A stretch of DNA of 64,000 bases from Macrobrachium rosenbergii (GCF_040412425.1 NC_089777.1:34678537-34742536); one strand, 5' to 3'. Positions 1-12,591 are shown, counted from the stretch's first letter. The notes: generated by a model not told the origin, from the letters alone. A program made the numbers and translations.

Positions 1-2489
1 TCTTACCTTTTATTTTTGTGCTATTACAGTCTGTACAGCCAATACTGGGGGAGCATAATGAGAAACCAAAAGCATTGGGCACAATTTTCCAAATTAGTTT
101 TCTAACTAAGGACCATCGACTGGAGGTATTCTGGTGATTTAAAATATAAAACAAACGACCTGGTTGAAGGGTGGGTCTTATGCCGTTTACTGTCTGGGTT
201 ATGCAGTGTTAGGTAAGAATAATTTTTTATACTGTTTCTACGAGTTTAGAAGTACCCTGGTGTGCATCATCTTTTGCTGGTCATAATTTTTCAAGTGCTT
301 ATATCTTATCAGCACTCATAAGTTTTGAGCAAATTAGTTTTTCAAGTTTTAAATATTAATGCTATAGTTTATACTCATAAACTTATATTTGCATGTTGAG
401 TACAGTATAATGTAAGTGCAGTGCGTTATATTTGTCTTGGTGGAAAAGAATTAAGCCAAATTATTCAGCCAAGTTGAAGTGCACATTCAAAGTTAGAGAT
501 ACAGATGTTGAGTCATTTATTTAGGGTGTAAGTTAGATTACAAAATTTCAAAGTAGGGTGCAGCATGTGAGTGATAGTTAATATATTACATTAAAATTTG
601 TCAGATTTTCAAAGGAGAGTAAAGGCTTAAGGTGTTTAATGAATATGAACATCTTTGCAAGCATTTTTTGTGATGAGAGAAGGTTGTTGCTGAGAAAGAA
701 TGTGTGGTTAACTTTACCGTAGTTTTTTGAACCTTCATTGTGAAAGTGAAATGTAGGAAGGTTTCAGTCATAATTGAGCTCAGAATAAATTACTATGGAG
801 TGATTGTGTCATCTATGTAAAAGTTTTCAAAGCGTAACTATAACTAATCTTGTCGTTGGTTTCTTAAGATTTTATTGAAATGGTGTGGTATAACAGGGTG
901 AGTGGTAAGCACTAGAAGTGTAGTTTCTGATCATTTTAGTTTTCAAAATTTAATATCAGATTATTCCATGTGCAGAAGCCTTTGAATATGGGGTTTTGTG
1001 GATTGAGTGCACTTCAACAGTTAAAAGCAATTGCCTTGAGTACTGCTTTTAAATACAGGAATAATTTTGCACTGATATGATGTCAGAAAATGAAAATGAG
1101 GATATGCAGGGTAAACTTTGAGCATGTATAGAATACCATTCATGAAAATCCTATATTGTTAATGTTGATACTTTTTTATTCAGAACAAAAAAAAAAATTG
1201 AAATAAAAGCACATGAATGGTTTCAGTTAGATATTACTTGGATAAAATTTGCAGATATCAAGGAAACATTAAATGCCCTTTCTTATGTCAAGGAAATTTA
1301 TCTTAGGTTGTATATACATATTCATAACTAATGCATTTACATGATTGGTGAAATTTGAAAGGAAATAACTTGTGGTAGATCATCACACAGGGATTGAGCT
1401 TAAAAATTTATTACTAGAACTAGTGTGGTGTGAGTAGGGGATGAGTAGGTTTATGAGTACTGTATGTGCAGAAATGCATCATCCTGCAGCAATCTATTTT
1501 AAACTGTGCGCCTATGTTTTAAGATGGCCCCCCCCACACCCGGTGAGTGAGAAGTAGAGGTGGACGGGAGAGGCCCGGGAGGTTACCCAAGAACACCCGG
1601 ACGTACCCCTGCTGTCCCACAGTGTCCCAGGGGGCCAGCCCGTCCCACCCAGCTGGACCGAGGGCCTGTGACCAATATTCTGCGTAGCATGAGTTACGCC
1701 CACGTTAGGGTATAACTACTTGCTGTTGACTTCATACATAATGATTATATCATCAGTGGTTTGAGAAAGTCCCTTTCTTTGCTTTTCCTTCATTTCCTCC
1801 TTGGTTCTTTATTTGTTTTTATAAATATTTTTTTTTTTATCTTTTTGTATGAATGCTTGCTCTAGTTCCGTGTTGTAGCTGAAGAAACATCATCATAATT
1901 ATCAATTATCATCCTTCCCATCTGTCATGTTACATTTAGCTTTCCCATATAATTGCTAGGCACATTTGAATCCTGTTAGCTAGATTTCACTATTACAGTC
2001 ATCTTAACTTGGGAATATGAAAGAAGGTAATGGTATAAAGGAAGCATGTTGGTGATTGGGTAGTCACAGATCTCACTCTTGGAAGAAACATGCAAAATAA
2101 AACATTTTTGTTTAATCTACATTTCATACTTTTCATTTATTGTTTGGTAAGGGAGGGTGGGCATGGCAATTCAACACTTGTGCATGACTGTCTGTTGACA
2201 GATTAAATGGAAATTATCACATGAACATAAAGAAAATGTTCACCAGACTTCTGTCAAAGATAGCTCAGCTAAACAAGAAAAATGAGATAGTTTCATTAAA
2301 TAGAGACTGTGACCTGTCAAATTTGTTCACACAGTTACAAAACTATTATCATAGGGTCCTCATGTTTAGGTTTAAGCATATTAATTTCAAGTCCTTGGTA
2401 GTCAGCTAATTAGTGTAAATGGTTCATTTGACTGAAAATCATTGTATAACTACATCCATTAATCTTCACCTTTTCTCACTCTGCTGCAG
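1..2489 (+). other. Intronic or upstream sequence of the SR-protein gene
   Basis: AT-rich sequence with no convincing exon. It ends in a pyrimidine-rich acceptor (ctgctgcag at 2481-2489) feeding the RRM2 exon, so at least its right part is an intron of the splicing-factor gene. A sharply GC-rich patch at about 1527-1720 stands out but does not translate into anything I recognise. No exon for RRM1 or the first half of RRM2 was found, so these probably lie left of the window. Confidence 0.6.
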
Positions 2490-3703
2490 GATCTTAAGGA
2501 CTACATGCGCAAAGCAGGAGAAATCACATTTGCAGATGCTCACAAACATCGTCGGTATGAAGGGTATGTATATTATGTGATGTATTCCTCATGTTAATTA
2601 GCAGGAATTGTTTGATATTTATATTTCTCATGTCTTACTGCTTTAAATATACTCTACCTACTATTACAGAGTGGTGGAATTTGCAACCCGGTCTGACATG
2701 AAACGCGCCATCAGAGAGCTAGATGACACAGAACTCAACGGTCGGAGGATTCGTTTAATTGAAGATCGCCCATCACGTTCCAGGTCCAGGTCCCGCCGCC
2801 GGTCACGCTCACGTGGCAGATCATATTCTCGCTCAAGGTACTGTGGTGGTCATTGTTTTTGTTGGACTTCCCATTGAACTGATGTATACATGAAATTTCA
2901 ATAGTTGTTGGATGACTTGTGAGATAATGGAACTGTACTTTTTAACAGATCCCGGTCACGTTCAAGGAGTAGATCTCGATCAAGAGGTTCCCGTAGATCT
3001 CGCTCTCGATCTCGTTCAAGGTCAAGGAGCAGGTCCAGGGATTCAAGGTCTAGAAGTAGATCAAAATCAAGGTCAAGGTCAAAGTCAAAATCAAGATCAA
3101 GATCAAGGTCAAGATCGAAGTCAAGGTGTGTATTCAGGCATGTCACTATTTTCCACTCTTAATTTCTTGTCATATTGAAGTTCTTGTAAACAGATTAACT
3201 CCCACCCCAGTAGTTGCATAGAGTATGTGAATTAAATGCTTGGGGAGTTGGAAGCGTGTTAATTTCACTGCATATGATAATTATGGTCCTTGTTGGTGAG
3301 AGATGGTTGTGCTTTGGGAAGCTGGCAGGCAAGTTTTAATTATATTAAGATTAATAGGAAGTTGTTTGGTAATACAGTAATTCTTTTCAATTTTTCCAGT
3401 GATGCCAAAAGATCAAGGTCAAGATCACATGACAGGGATAGTCGGTCGAGGTCAAGATCTCGTGAAGCATCTAAAGAACCAGAAGTTAAACTAAAAGAAG
3501 AAAATGACCGTCATAGTAGGTCTAGAAGTCGTTCAAGGTCTAGAAGTCCTTATGAGAAAGACGAAGACTCTCATATGCGTTCAAGGTCACCATCACCCCA
3601 GAGAGAAAGCCGTTCGCGTACCGGTTCTAGATCTCCTTCACGCTCACGTTCACGTTCACGAACACCACAGGAGAATGGACGTGAAGGAACTGAGGAAGAC
3701 TGA
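2490..3703 (+). CDS. B52: SR splicing factor, B52/SRSF4/5/6 type, last four exons (partial)
   Basis: Four exons join in frame: 2490-2563, 2670-2837, 2949-3125 and 3400-3703 (TGA at 3701-3703). Each intron starts GT and ends AG, and the phases match at every joint. The first exon gives [18 protein letters not shown], the hallmark of the second, pseudo-RRM of SRSF4/5/6. The second completes RRM2 with [18 protein letters not shown] and [13 protein letters not shown], then enters the RS domain. The third exon is almost pure Arg-Ser repeats with some Lys-Ser. The last carries a second RS/RD tract, an acidic linker and an acidic C terminus. Family members are nuclear and bind exonic enhancers, with the phosphorylated RS domain recruiting spliceosome components. 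The DDTELNGRR stretch looks closest to insect B52, so the symbol is a family-level assignment. RRM1 is outside the window. The gene looks intact and is the clearest host gene here. Confidence 0.93.
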
Positions 3704-4495
3704 ATTTGGATATGAACCTTTGAAGATCATTCATAAGAACATACTTTGGGTGAATATTTTGTTACAGTCTGCACAGTAGTCAAGTGAAGGTGGCAGATTA
3801 TTAGTTTGATTACAGATTCAGTTTTTCTTCTACATAATAGGGAATCTTGGAAGAACACTTTTTCTATAAAAAAAAAAAAATGTTGATTTCGCAAGTCGAG
3901 AACTGACATGGTAACGATATTTAACTGCAGTGGAACACTTGAAGGTTGTCCTTGTAAGCATTTTCTAGGTGTAACTTGGTCAGTGCAGTTATTAATGCTT
4001 TGGTAAATACATTTGCATAATGTTGCATACCCATTTGTGCATAGTGTCAAAGATTTGTTGCCACCATTCAGAACCTATTCCTTTTAAGGTATTTTTTTTT
4101 TATATTACTTTTTGTTTCGTGTTTGGATGAAAGTACAAAGTAACACCCTGCTTTAATGTTAAATTGTTGACAGAAATGAAACACTTGGTCATGGGATACA
4201 GTTGTGGGATCATGATTATATATTTGTATACTTTGTATCACACTGATGCCACAATTTCATCTTTTAAGTTTATTTTACATGCTTTAGTTGTATGTATGTG
4301 CTTTATATATCAATGGATATCATTTACTGTATAGTTTGACCAGTAAGTGTCCCAGTAATTTTCCCTAGCGAGTTTAAAAATTTTTTTTTCTTCTAAGGGA
4401 ATTAGAACCAAGGGTTTCACTTTAAAATAGCAAATTAAAGAAGATTCTGTATGCCATTATGTGGAAAAAATAAAGTTTAGCTGTATTTTTTGTTT
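3704..4495 (+). other. 3' UTR and poly(A) signal of the SR-protein gene
   Basis: AT-rich non-coding sequence follows the TGA. A canonical AATAAA lies at 4469-4474, followed by a T/G-rich stretch (tgtattttttgttttttg) that fits a downstream cleavage element, so the transcript probably ends near 4490. An A-run at about 3869-3880 is not preceded by a signal. The extent is inferred from the signal only. Confidence 0.65.
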
Positions 4496-4786
4496 TTTGC
4501 TAACCGTGTAGTGTAAGGTACTTTTAGGAGTTTTAAAAGTATTATGGTTGCTGGGAAATGCTTAAGGAAATGTCTTCAAGACTAAATAACCCCCCAAGTA
4601 CTTAGCAGTCCTTCAAGTGAGCAATATTTTGGAACAGAAATATAAATTTTAGATAAATAGGGAGAAACTAAAAAGAGATTGTAAATGCTGGTGTGGAGAA
4701 AACTATGTTAGCTGTGCATAACAATTAAGATGTTAAGGAGCTACCATCAAAACTGACAAAATCTTGTGAAATGGCTCGTGACTGGT

Positions 4787-5195
4787 CTAAGGTGAACATT
4801 GATCATTATGATGAAATACCACTGAGGTGATGAAATTAGTGTGCTGGTAATGGGGTGACCAATAAACTTCTTGTGGTTCATTGTGGGCGTTACTGAATGG
4901 TTTTTGCAGTGTTTCCTCAGTTACTTGCTTCCCGTAGGGGGTTACTGCCGTCAGTGCACCGGCATTACTTAAAAGTTCTTTGCAGCGTGCCTTTGGCCCC
5001 CTAGCTGCAACCCCTTTTGTTCCTTTTACTATACCTCCTTTCCTATTCTCTTTCCATCTTACTTTCCACCCTCTCCCAACAGTTGATCCATAGTGCAACT
5101 GGGAGGTTTTCCTCCTGTCGCACCTTTCAAACCTTTTACCATCAATTTCCATTTCAGTACTGAATGGCCTTTGGCCTAAATTCTGTATTCAACTA
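4787..5195 (+). repeat. Interspersed repeat with a LINE-like 3' tail
   Basis: A block compositionally unlike its flanks ends in ctgaatggcctttggcc followed by taaattctgtattcaac. The same tail signature (gctgaatggcc ... ttttgccctaaat) closes the complete I-type LINE at about 57366-57411, so this is probably the 3' end of a related non-LTR element. From memory, very similar sequences are abundant in decapod genomes and transcripts; I cannot verify this here. No reading frame on either strand looks like a real protein. The left boundary is approximate. Confidence 0.55.
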
Positions 5196-5399
5196 GGTTC
5201 CTTGCTGTACCCACTTTTTAGCCTTTTCATTTTTGTCCACCCATACAAACAACCATTGCTATCTCAATAATTTATGTTCCTAGAAAGGTCATCAAATTCA
5301 GGACAAGTGACTGGCCCTGGTTTGAGATACATGTAGATGAGCTTACCATGACAGACCAAGTTCAACACATGGAGATGAAATCTTTCAAATTGAAATTAC

Positions 5400-6735
5400 A
5401 CCATTGTTGTTGAGTCTAGCTGTGCTGCAAATAGAACTTACCATACAGCTGAGAGAAATTGCTATAATTCCATGAAGAAGAAACCTTAAGAATTACTTGC
5501 CTCATCTGTGGTGGACCATGTTGGCATCATCTGTCCTTCGGTCAGGTTCATCTTCCATTCCGCCACTTCTAACAGATGATGGTAGGTTGGTTACTGGCAT
5601 AGGGAAAGGGCTGAACTGCTTCATTGAGCTTTTGAAGCTAAGCAATCAGCTGAGGATGTCCCTCTCCCTGATACTTATCAACCTGAACCTATTCTTACAA
5701 AATTTGCATTTTGCTCTAGAGATGTTAAGAAAAATCTGGATAATCTTGACAGCTGGGATGAAGATCCTGATGGTTTCTTCCCTTTGTTATTTTAGAAAAA
5801 GGTTCTAGTGTGTCTCCCAAGACGGGTAGGTTCTGTAGATTTTTGTTGACATTTTTGTAGATGAGTGCAAGCTTAGTAATACAGTGCCTATTACATAATA
5901 AAGAATGGCATATGCGCAGACTGCAGTAACTACAGGCCAATTTTTGTTTTCCCTGTGCTCTCCAAAGTTGCAGAAAAACTTTTTGTTAAAGTTAGTTTAC
6001 ATCTCTGCACCAATAGGGGAAGAGATGTAAGCTGACTTTAACAGGAGGTAAGTATCCAAATAAATTTTATGAAAATTTATATTTTTAAGCCACTATATAT
6101 GTATGTGGAATCTAAAAGAATAGTAGCTGATAGTCAATATGCATATAGGAAGCGGTTGGGTATCTGAGATGGTCGTTTAGACTTGACATAACATTGACAA
6201 GAGAACCTTGATAATGGTTTTGAGGGCAGAGTACTATAATTCAGAGACAGTGCTGCTTTCGATTTAGTAAATAACAAGGCACTTATAAACTTCAGAATCT
6301 TTGGAGTGGGTGGATATGTTTTATGATTATTTAGCTTTCCTTACAGGTAGGCAGTGGGCAGATGCTGTTGATGGGATCTTGAGCGAACCAAGACCTATTG
6401 CGTCTGGAGTTCCATGGGTAGTGTTCTTGGTCCACAGTTATTTTTAGTGTATACAGGTGAGATGGTTGCTGGCTTGGAAAACAAAGATTGTTCAGTATGC
6501 TGATTGATGCAACACTTGTATTTAATATTTTACATTTTTATTTATTTATTTATTTATTTGTTAATTTATCTGTTTTTCTAATAACTGATCTCCTCTTTCT
6601 GTGTTTCCCATTACTTCGTTACATTTTCTAATGAGCACCATATTCTTTGGAAGCTTGAATTTGAAGTCAATGGCCCCTATGGGCTTGTCCCATATGAACA
6701 GGGTTCATCTTCTTAATAATAATAATAGTGCAACT
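5400..6735 (+). pseudogene. Decayed LINE reverse transcriptase copy (CR1/Jockey/I-like)
   Basis: In shifting plus-strand frames this matches the minus-strand LINE at 42186-44475. Shared pieces include the pre-RT linker (about 5497-5640), a 'SNYRPI'-like RT block near 5930, a VPQGSVLGPQ-like block near 6410-6445 and a QYAD-like catalytic region near 6490. Stops and frameshifts break every domain, so nothing can be expressed. The 3' part (about 6640-6735) contains aagcttgaatttgaagtcaa and ends in a TAATAATAAT tract. The minus copy has the same tail in reverse (42190-42310), which fixes the orientation and the 3' end. The 5' end is approximate. Confidence 0.75.
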
Positions 6736-9700
6736 GGTTTTTTTTTAAATATGCATATTCCATTCCAGTAGCCACGTTTCATCTAGTGGATTGTTATTTT
6801 TTATTTTATAACCCAATTTTCTTGATTAATTCGTTTGAGGTTAGGGGGCAGAAGACACAGAAGTGTGCGCTCAACCATCACCGACCAGTAGCAAGCATAC
6901 TGGGGACGGTACTTGCATTATCAGAACTTCCGCATAGCAAGTACTGGCAGAAGGCTTAGGATAGGTACTGAGATACTCTAAACTCTATCTGCGCCTTCTT
7001 AGCGATTTAGGCGTTGTCCCCTACGTTGCCAAATGTACTTCTCTCGAGTTTTTAAAGGCTTACCCTTCCCATTTACCCCTTTAAATCGTGCTTCTGTCAA
7101 GGAGGTTTAACCTCCTTGGCGTTTGTTAAAGAGGAGGTGACAAGAACGGTCACCATTATTATGTAGCCTACTGTAGATGGAGGTTTCTAGACTCCCCTGT
7201 CTGAAGATCGATTAAATGAGATGTGGTGGAGATGGCAGCTAGGTAATTTGAGAATGGGAACGGTTGGGAAGAGCAAACACAAGTGATAAAACTATGGTCA
7301 AGGGTCTAGGAGAGAAAGAGAGAGAAGTTTTACTGGAATTCTAGCCAAGCATTAAGGTTGCATGTCACAAAGGAAGTGGCCGAAAAAAGAAGTTAATCAC
7401 GGGCAAAAAAAAAAAAAAAAAAAAAAAAATGATGAATCACAAAAGGGGTAGCAAAGCCCAGCCACAAGAGACAGATATGGAGGTCAGGGGATAGCCTACA
7501 AAGTAAGGGGCAGGGTGTAGGGCTTTATACCGCAGCCTGATAAATTAAGATGAAAGCGAAAAATAGCGGTAGGAGTCTTTTCTCAATCAGGAGATTTTGC
7601 GGTCACTTGCACAAGTGTTAGAAAGCAAGCCAGTAATCGTTAGCATTGGCATTACAAAGATAAGGTCAAATAAGAAATGAAAGAATGACAGGATGTGTGT
7701 GGTTCAAATGTTTTAAAAATTTCAATAAAGGCGCATTAAAGCGTAACTGACATATGCTTTAGCGTGCAATTTGTCTAATCAGCACCGCTTTTGTATATAG
7801 GCTAAATGCAAGTTTTATATGTTGACTAAACATGGAATGATGCAGTACGTTACTCTGAAACTATGATGTGCACATTGGCATTGAATCGGTTTTACTTATA
7901 TAACTGTAAATCAATATGTAGTGTAGTGCTTTTGATGTATGAATAAAATGCATTTATGAGAGTGTCGTGCTTGTTTGGCTTCTCAGTTCCACCAGATGTA
8001 ATTACGCAGACGCAAAATCGTAGTACGGTTTTGTTTCATGATGTGGCTCTGTAAGTTTTAAATGGAAAAATGCTACAGGCTTCACTGTGTAGCATTGTTT
8101 CAGGTGGTTATTTTAGTAACTGAAAGCTTTACTGTGTAGTTTTTAAACTGAAATCGGTTGATTCCAGGAAAGAATGATCTATGTCCAAAATAGGCTTTCC
8201 TGAAAATACCAGTTGTGGTATAGGAATACATACAGAGCAAACTTCCTTGTAACCTGTATCCTTGGGAGAGCGACCGTGGCGATATCTAAAATGTTCACCT
8301 TCGACCTCTTATTCGTGTGTCGTAGGTTTACTAAAGTGAAAAGATACGTCCTGTGTAAATACCACTGATAACTACTTTACGCCCCCTTAAAAGCCTTTAA
8401 AACTCCTCTAACAGTCATATCCAGAGCAAATGTGTTTATGCGTGACTCATAATTTATAATTCTTGTGAAATATAACTAAAAGGTAAATAATGCTCACCAA
8501 TTGTATGAGGCCGGCTGCATGAGCTAGAAGTAGTAAACCAAGAATTCGTCGCAGACAACCCCATCTTTAGTAGTAAGGTAAGGAATTCCTTTTTCTTTTC
8601 TTCTCTGCAAGTTAGCCCTATCATTGAGCTACTGCTTATCTACCAAAAATAACCCCATCATTTGACACCAATGCATTTCTGAGACAAAAGTTCTTGAACC
8701 TAACCTATTTTAGGGTACCAGATCCATACCTAAGTGCATGATATTTGCTTGAAAGCATTCCATGAACGTACCTTGATTAGAATTAAAATTATTGATGGTG
8801 TTAAGACCCTAGTATGTCACTCGTTTTGTGGTTTTCACCACCCAGAAAACCCGGTTTCTCACTGTGGCTCCCCAAATTGTAGGATGTAAGGGTCGGGCCC
8901 ACCGTACCTATGAATACTCATTTGACAACGAAACGAATGTCGGAAACATCCAAAGCACACTTCAAAACTTTGGGAAATTTATATTCAGTTCTTGAATGCA
9001 GTATTGATTTAAAGTAAAATAGGCTAGTACTTTCGCTTGAACTAGAAACACTTGCTAGTGTTACAGTACAGAAACTTTCAAGAAAGACTGAAGAACAATG
9101 GCGTTTCATCAGCGTTATAAGTGCGATCGAAAGTTCATTCTCAGTCGGTAATTTTGCTTGCCTAATTGCAGTGTTATATGAGCATTTTGTACTTAAACTA
9201 TGTTAACTTTATAGAAAATTTCAATTTGGATTTTATATAGGTTACTTAACATGTTTGTATAGGCTAGGATTTTGGGATGGCCTTGAGGTAATGCAGCTCA
9301 GGCTTAGCTTTTCATTATTCCCACGAGATCCCTTTTGGCACAATACCGCCTCCCTTTGGATTTATTAATTAGGTTAGTATTTAGACGTTGCAGCACCCTG
9401 CTTTAGATCTAGTAGAGGTTAATCATGGGGTTACTGTTCATAACAGATGAAAATTGAGGAATTTAAGATGAAAGGAAAGATACTGGAACAGTTGAGTTAG
9501 TGTTCAGAGACTCATTCAAATGAATAAAACCAATACCAACTGAAAAGTGGCATGAGAAGAATAGTTATAGGAAATTAAATCTGAGGTTAACCTCTTGGAA
9601 TTTAATCACACAATGTGTGACTTTTAAAATTTAACATCAGACATTCCATTGTTGCATGTAGGTGACATAGAATTATTTTGGAAATCTGATAACCAACCCT

Positions 9701-9977
9701 TTATTTGTGTTAATAAATCCCAGTGGACCAGATATGGCCAGAGTGCAAAAATGGAAACAATGATTAAGCTAACCTAGGCTATGCTACCTTTACCAGCATG
9801 CTCTCTGAAGATCCTGCTGTGACCTTGGCTAATATATAAAAATTACACATTAACTTAAAAAAGAAACTATAGAATTCAAAGAATTAATAATTATTCATGT
9901 CTATATATAATGATTACATATTAAACTCAAAACAACTAAAACACCATGACACTAGCAAGCTAAGTGTCATTCAAGAA
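6736..9977. other. Unassigned, mostly AT-rich sequence
   Basis: No supported gene. Contents include a 24-26 nt poly(A) run at about 7406-7430, a more GC-balanced stretch at 6840-7140 that could be a non-coding exon or repeat, and short ORFs that resemble no family I know. It may be intergenic or intronic. Confidence 0.4.
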
Positions 9978-10254
9978 AGTAAGTAAACCTTAGTTTCACC
10001 AGACCACTGAGCTGATTAACAGCTGTCCTCGGGCTGGCCCGAAGGATTAGACTTATTTTACGTGGCTAAGAACCAATTGGTTACTTAGCAACGGGACCTA
10101 CAGCTTATTGTGGAATCCGAACCACATTATAGCGAGAAACGAATTTCTATCACCAGAAATAAATTCCTCTAACTCTTCACTGGCCAGCCGGAGACTCGAA
10201 CTTAGGCCTAGCGAGTGCTAGTCCACAGCTCTACCGACTCGCCCAACGAAGAGC
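9978..10254 (-). mobile_element. tRNA-derived SINE with 15-bp target-site duplication
   Basis: Read on the minus strand from 10254, the element starts with a tRNA-like head: gggcgagtcggtagagc (A-box-like) and, about 35 nt later, aagttcgagtctcc (B box). An unrelated body follows and runs to about 9978. It is flanked by perfect direct repeats agtgtcattcaagaa at 9963-9977 and 10255-10269, the signature of LINE-mediated integration. Pol III would transcribe it from the internal boxes. It is not a functional tRNA gene, because it lacks a foldable 3' half and acceptor stem. Length is 277 bp. Confidence 0.9.
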
Positions 10255-10506
10255 AGTGTCATTCAAGAATTTTGTTGTGATCAAGTAACTACAGTAATGT
10301 TATCAAACACGAGATATTTAAAGATATTGTATATATATAATGTATGTAACAATATAATGAATGCTGTAGGCAGTCCCCGAGTTATGACGGAGATCCGTTC
10401 CTACGGTTTGATGTAAGTCAGATTTCATTGCAAGTCGGTTCTTAACATTAAACTTCTTCTTCTTCTTCTTCCCAGCTTGTTCCCATTTTTATATGGGGTC
10501 GCTGTT

Positions 10507-12591
10507 TCAGATGAGCCGTTTCCATCTATTTCTATCCTGTGCTTCTGCCTCATCAATTCCCTTCTCACGCAGGTCTCCCCTCACACAGTCCTTCCATCTC
10601 TTTCTTGGTCTCCCTCTTCCTCTTCTTCCCTGGACCTCCATCCCCATAGTATGTCTACCAACGTGGTCCTCATCTCTCCTCAACAGGTGTCCATACCATC
10701 TCAGCCTCCCCTCCTGCACTTTCTTTGATATTTCCACCACCTTAGTAGACCCCCTAATGTAATAATTTCGGATCCTCTCCTCTCTCGTCACCCCAGCCAT
10801 CCATCTAAGCATTCTCATTTCTGCCACATCCATCTTCTCCTCTGTCTTTCTCAAGCTTGCTGTTTCCGTGCCATACATCATTGCTGTTCTTACCACCGTC
10901 TTATGAAATTTTCCTTTTAACCTCAGCGGTACTCTTTTGTCACAAAGAACTCCGGAGGCCGCTCTCCAGTTGTTCCAGCCTGCCTGTACCCGATGTTTTA
11001 CTTCTTCTTCCATACGTCCTCCAGCATTAATAAAGGATCCCAAATACTTTAAATTTTCAACTCTCTTTATTGGTTCTCCCCCAAGCTGAACACTTTCCCT
11101 ATCACCCCCATCATTGGTGGTACACATATATTCTGTCTTAGATCTACTTATTCTCATTCCTCTGTCCTCCAGTACTTGTCTCCATCTTTCCAGTTTCATT
11201 TCCAGATCTTCCCTGCTCTCTGCACACAGGACAATATCATCCGCATACAATATGTTCCACGGTACTGCCTCCCTTACTTCCTCTATGATAACGTCCATCA
11301 CAATGTTAAAAATAAATGGGCTAAGAGCCGACCCCTGGTGTAATCCTACTCTCACCTCAAAACCCTCCGTCTCCCCAACACTGCTCCTCACTCTGGTAAA
11401 TACATTCCGGTACATTTCCTTTATCAATCGCACGTACTTCTCTGGCACCATCCTCTCCCTCAGGCTCCTCCATACCTCTTGTCTGGGGACTCGGTCGTAA
11501 GCCTTTTCAAGGTCAATGAATACCATATGTAGGTCCCTTTGTTTTTCCCCGAATTTCTCCATTAGTTGTCTCAGACAAAATATACCATCTGTTGTTCCTC
11601 TTCCCTTCATAAATCCCATCTGCTCTTTACCTATTTCTACTTCTTCCCTTAGTCTGGCATCTATCATCCTTTCCAGTATCTTCAAAGTGTGGGACATTAG
11701 TTTAATGCCCCTATAATTACCACACTCTTGGACATCTCCTCTCCCTTTGAAAATTGGGATCAGTATACTCCCATGCCACTCATTTGGTATCTTTTCCTGC
11801 TCAAGGATCTTTATCATAAGATCGTAAAGTATATCCACTCCTTCATCCCCTAATGCCTTCCATGCCTCCACAGGTATCATGTCTGGTCTGGTTGCCTTCC
11901 CATTTTTCATCTTCTTCATTGCATCCAGCACCTCTTGCTTAGAAAACCTCATCACCGTGCCAATGTTTGCATGCCCATCCCCTCTTATTAGTCTATTATT
12001 TTCTTCATTTAACAGCTGTTCGAAATATTCTTTCCATCTCTTCACAATGTCTTCTTCCTTTCTAAGTACTACCCCATCTTGATCTTTTATTTGTTTGATA
12101 TGTGTAATATCTTTGGTGCTCTTATTTCTAGCCTTTGATAGCTTGATCATCTTATTTAATCCTTCCTTCGTCCCCAGCTCATTATACACATCATCATATG
12201 ACTTTGCTTTAGCTTGGGCTACCATCTTTTTCACCACCTTGTTTTTCTCTCTGAACCGATCTCTGTCTTCCACTGACTGTGACTCTTCCCATCTCTTTGC
12301 CTCCTTCTTATCTTTTACTACTTTCCCAATGTCTTCCTCCCACCACCAACTCTCCCTTTCCTCCCATATGATCCCCGATGTCTCTCCCAGCAGCTCCTTT
12401 CCATGTCTTCTAATTACTGCTGCATTTCGTGCCCACCATTCTTGAACATCTTCAATTCCTATATCAATGTCCTCCAAAACCCTCCTCTTAAACTCTCTCT
12501 TCTTATCCTCCTCCCTCACTAATTTGTACCATTTAATTTTCATTATCCCTTTAGCTTTGGTTTTTCTTTCCCTTTTTAGCTTCAAATCCAT
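10507..12591 (-). CDS. RTE LINE reverse transcriptase region
   Basis: A continuous frame of 694 codons encodes the RT and C-terminal part of the RTE polyprotein. In order: a Lys/Arg-rich linker (about 1-170), an RT palm and fingers with NYRGIKLMS, FIDLEKAYDRVPR (first catalytic Asp), GLHQGSALSP and LYADDIVLCAES (catalytic Asp pair), then YLGSFINAGG and a basic C terminus with GRGRPRKRW. These motifs and their order match RTE-clade LINEs, which copy their RNA at a nick made by their own endonuclease. The ATG at 12591 is internal to the ancestral ORF: coding similarity continues upstream in another frame across about 100 nt, so one or more small indels separate it from the endonuclease. Catalytic residues are intact. 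Confidence 0.92.
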   Translation of the reverse strand: MDLKLKRERKTKAKGIMKIKWYKLVREEDKKREFKRRVLEDIDIGIEDVQEWWARNAAVIRRHGKELLGETSGIIWEERESWWWEEDIGKVVKDKKEAKRWEESQSVEDRDRFREKNKVVKKMVAQAKAKSYDDVYNELGTKEGLNKMIKLSKARNKSTKDITHIKQIKDQDGVVLRKEEDIVKRWKEYFEQLLNEENNRLIRGDGHANIGTVMRFSKQEVLDAMKKMKNGKATRPDMIPVEAWKALGDEGVDILYDLMIKILEQEKIPNEWHGSILIPIFKGRGDVQECGNYRGIKLMSHTLKILERMIDARLREEVEIGKEQMGFMKGRGTTDGIFCLRQLMEKFGEKQRDLHMVFIDLEKAYDRVPRQEVWRSLRERMVPEKYVRLIKEMYRNVFTRVRSSVGETEGFEVRVGLHQGSALSPFIFNIVMDVIIEEVREAVPWNILYADDIVLCAESREDLEMKLERWRQVLEDRGMRISRSKTEYMCTTNDGGDRESVQLGGEPIKRVENLKYLGSFINAGGRMEEEVKHRVQAGWNNWRAASGVLCDKRVPLRLKGKFHKTVVRTAMMYGTETASLRKTEEKMDVAEMRMLRWMAGVTREERIRNYYIRGSTKVVEISKKVQEGRLRWYGHLLRRDEDHVGRHTMGMEVQGRRGRGRPRKRWKDCVRGDLREKGIDEAEAQDRNRWKRLI

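Noticed and set aside
2221..2409. 62-codon plus-strand ORF upstream of the RRM2 exon
   Set aside because: Lys/Asn/Phe-rich composition of random AT-rich sequence, no similarity, and it lies in the intron.
2898..3178. ORFs in the other frames and strand of the RS-domain exon (Asp/Leu or Asp/Gln repeats)
   Set aside because: Shadows of the Arg-Ser codon repeats; the RS frame joins correctly at all splice sites.
7099..7118. Dyad aaggaggtttaacctcctt as a hairpin or operator
   Set aside because: Only nine-base arms with a one-base centre; cannot form a hairpin and may be chance.
10190..10254. tRNA gene
   Set aside because: A and B boxes are present, but the sequence belongs to a 277-bp SINE with target duplications and has no complete cloverleaf.
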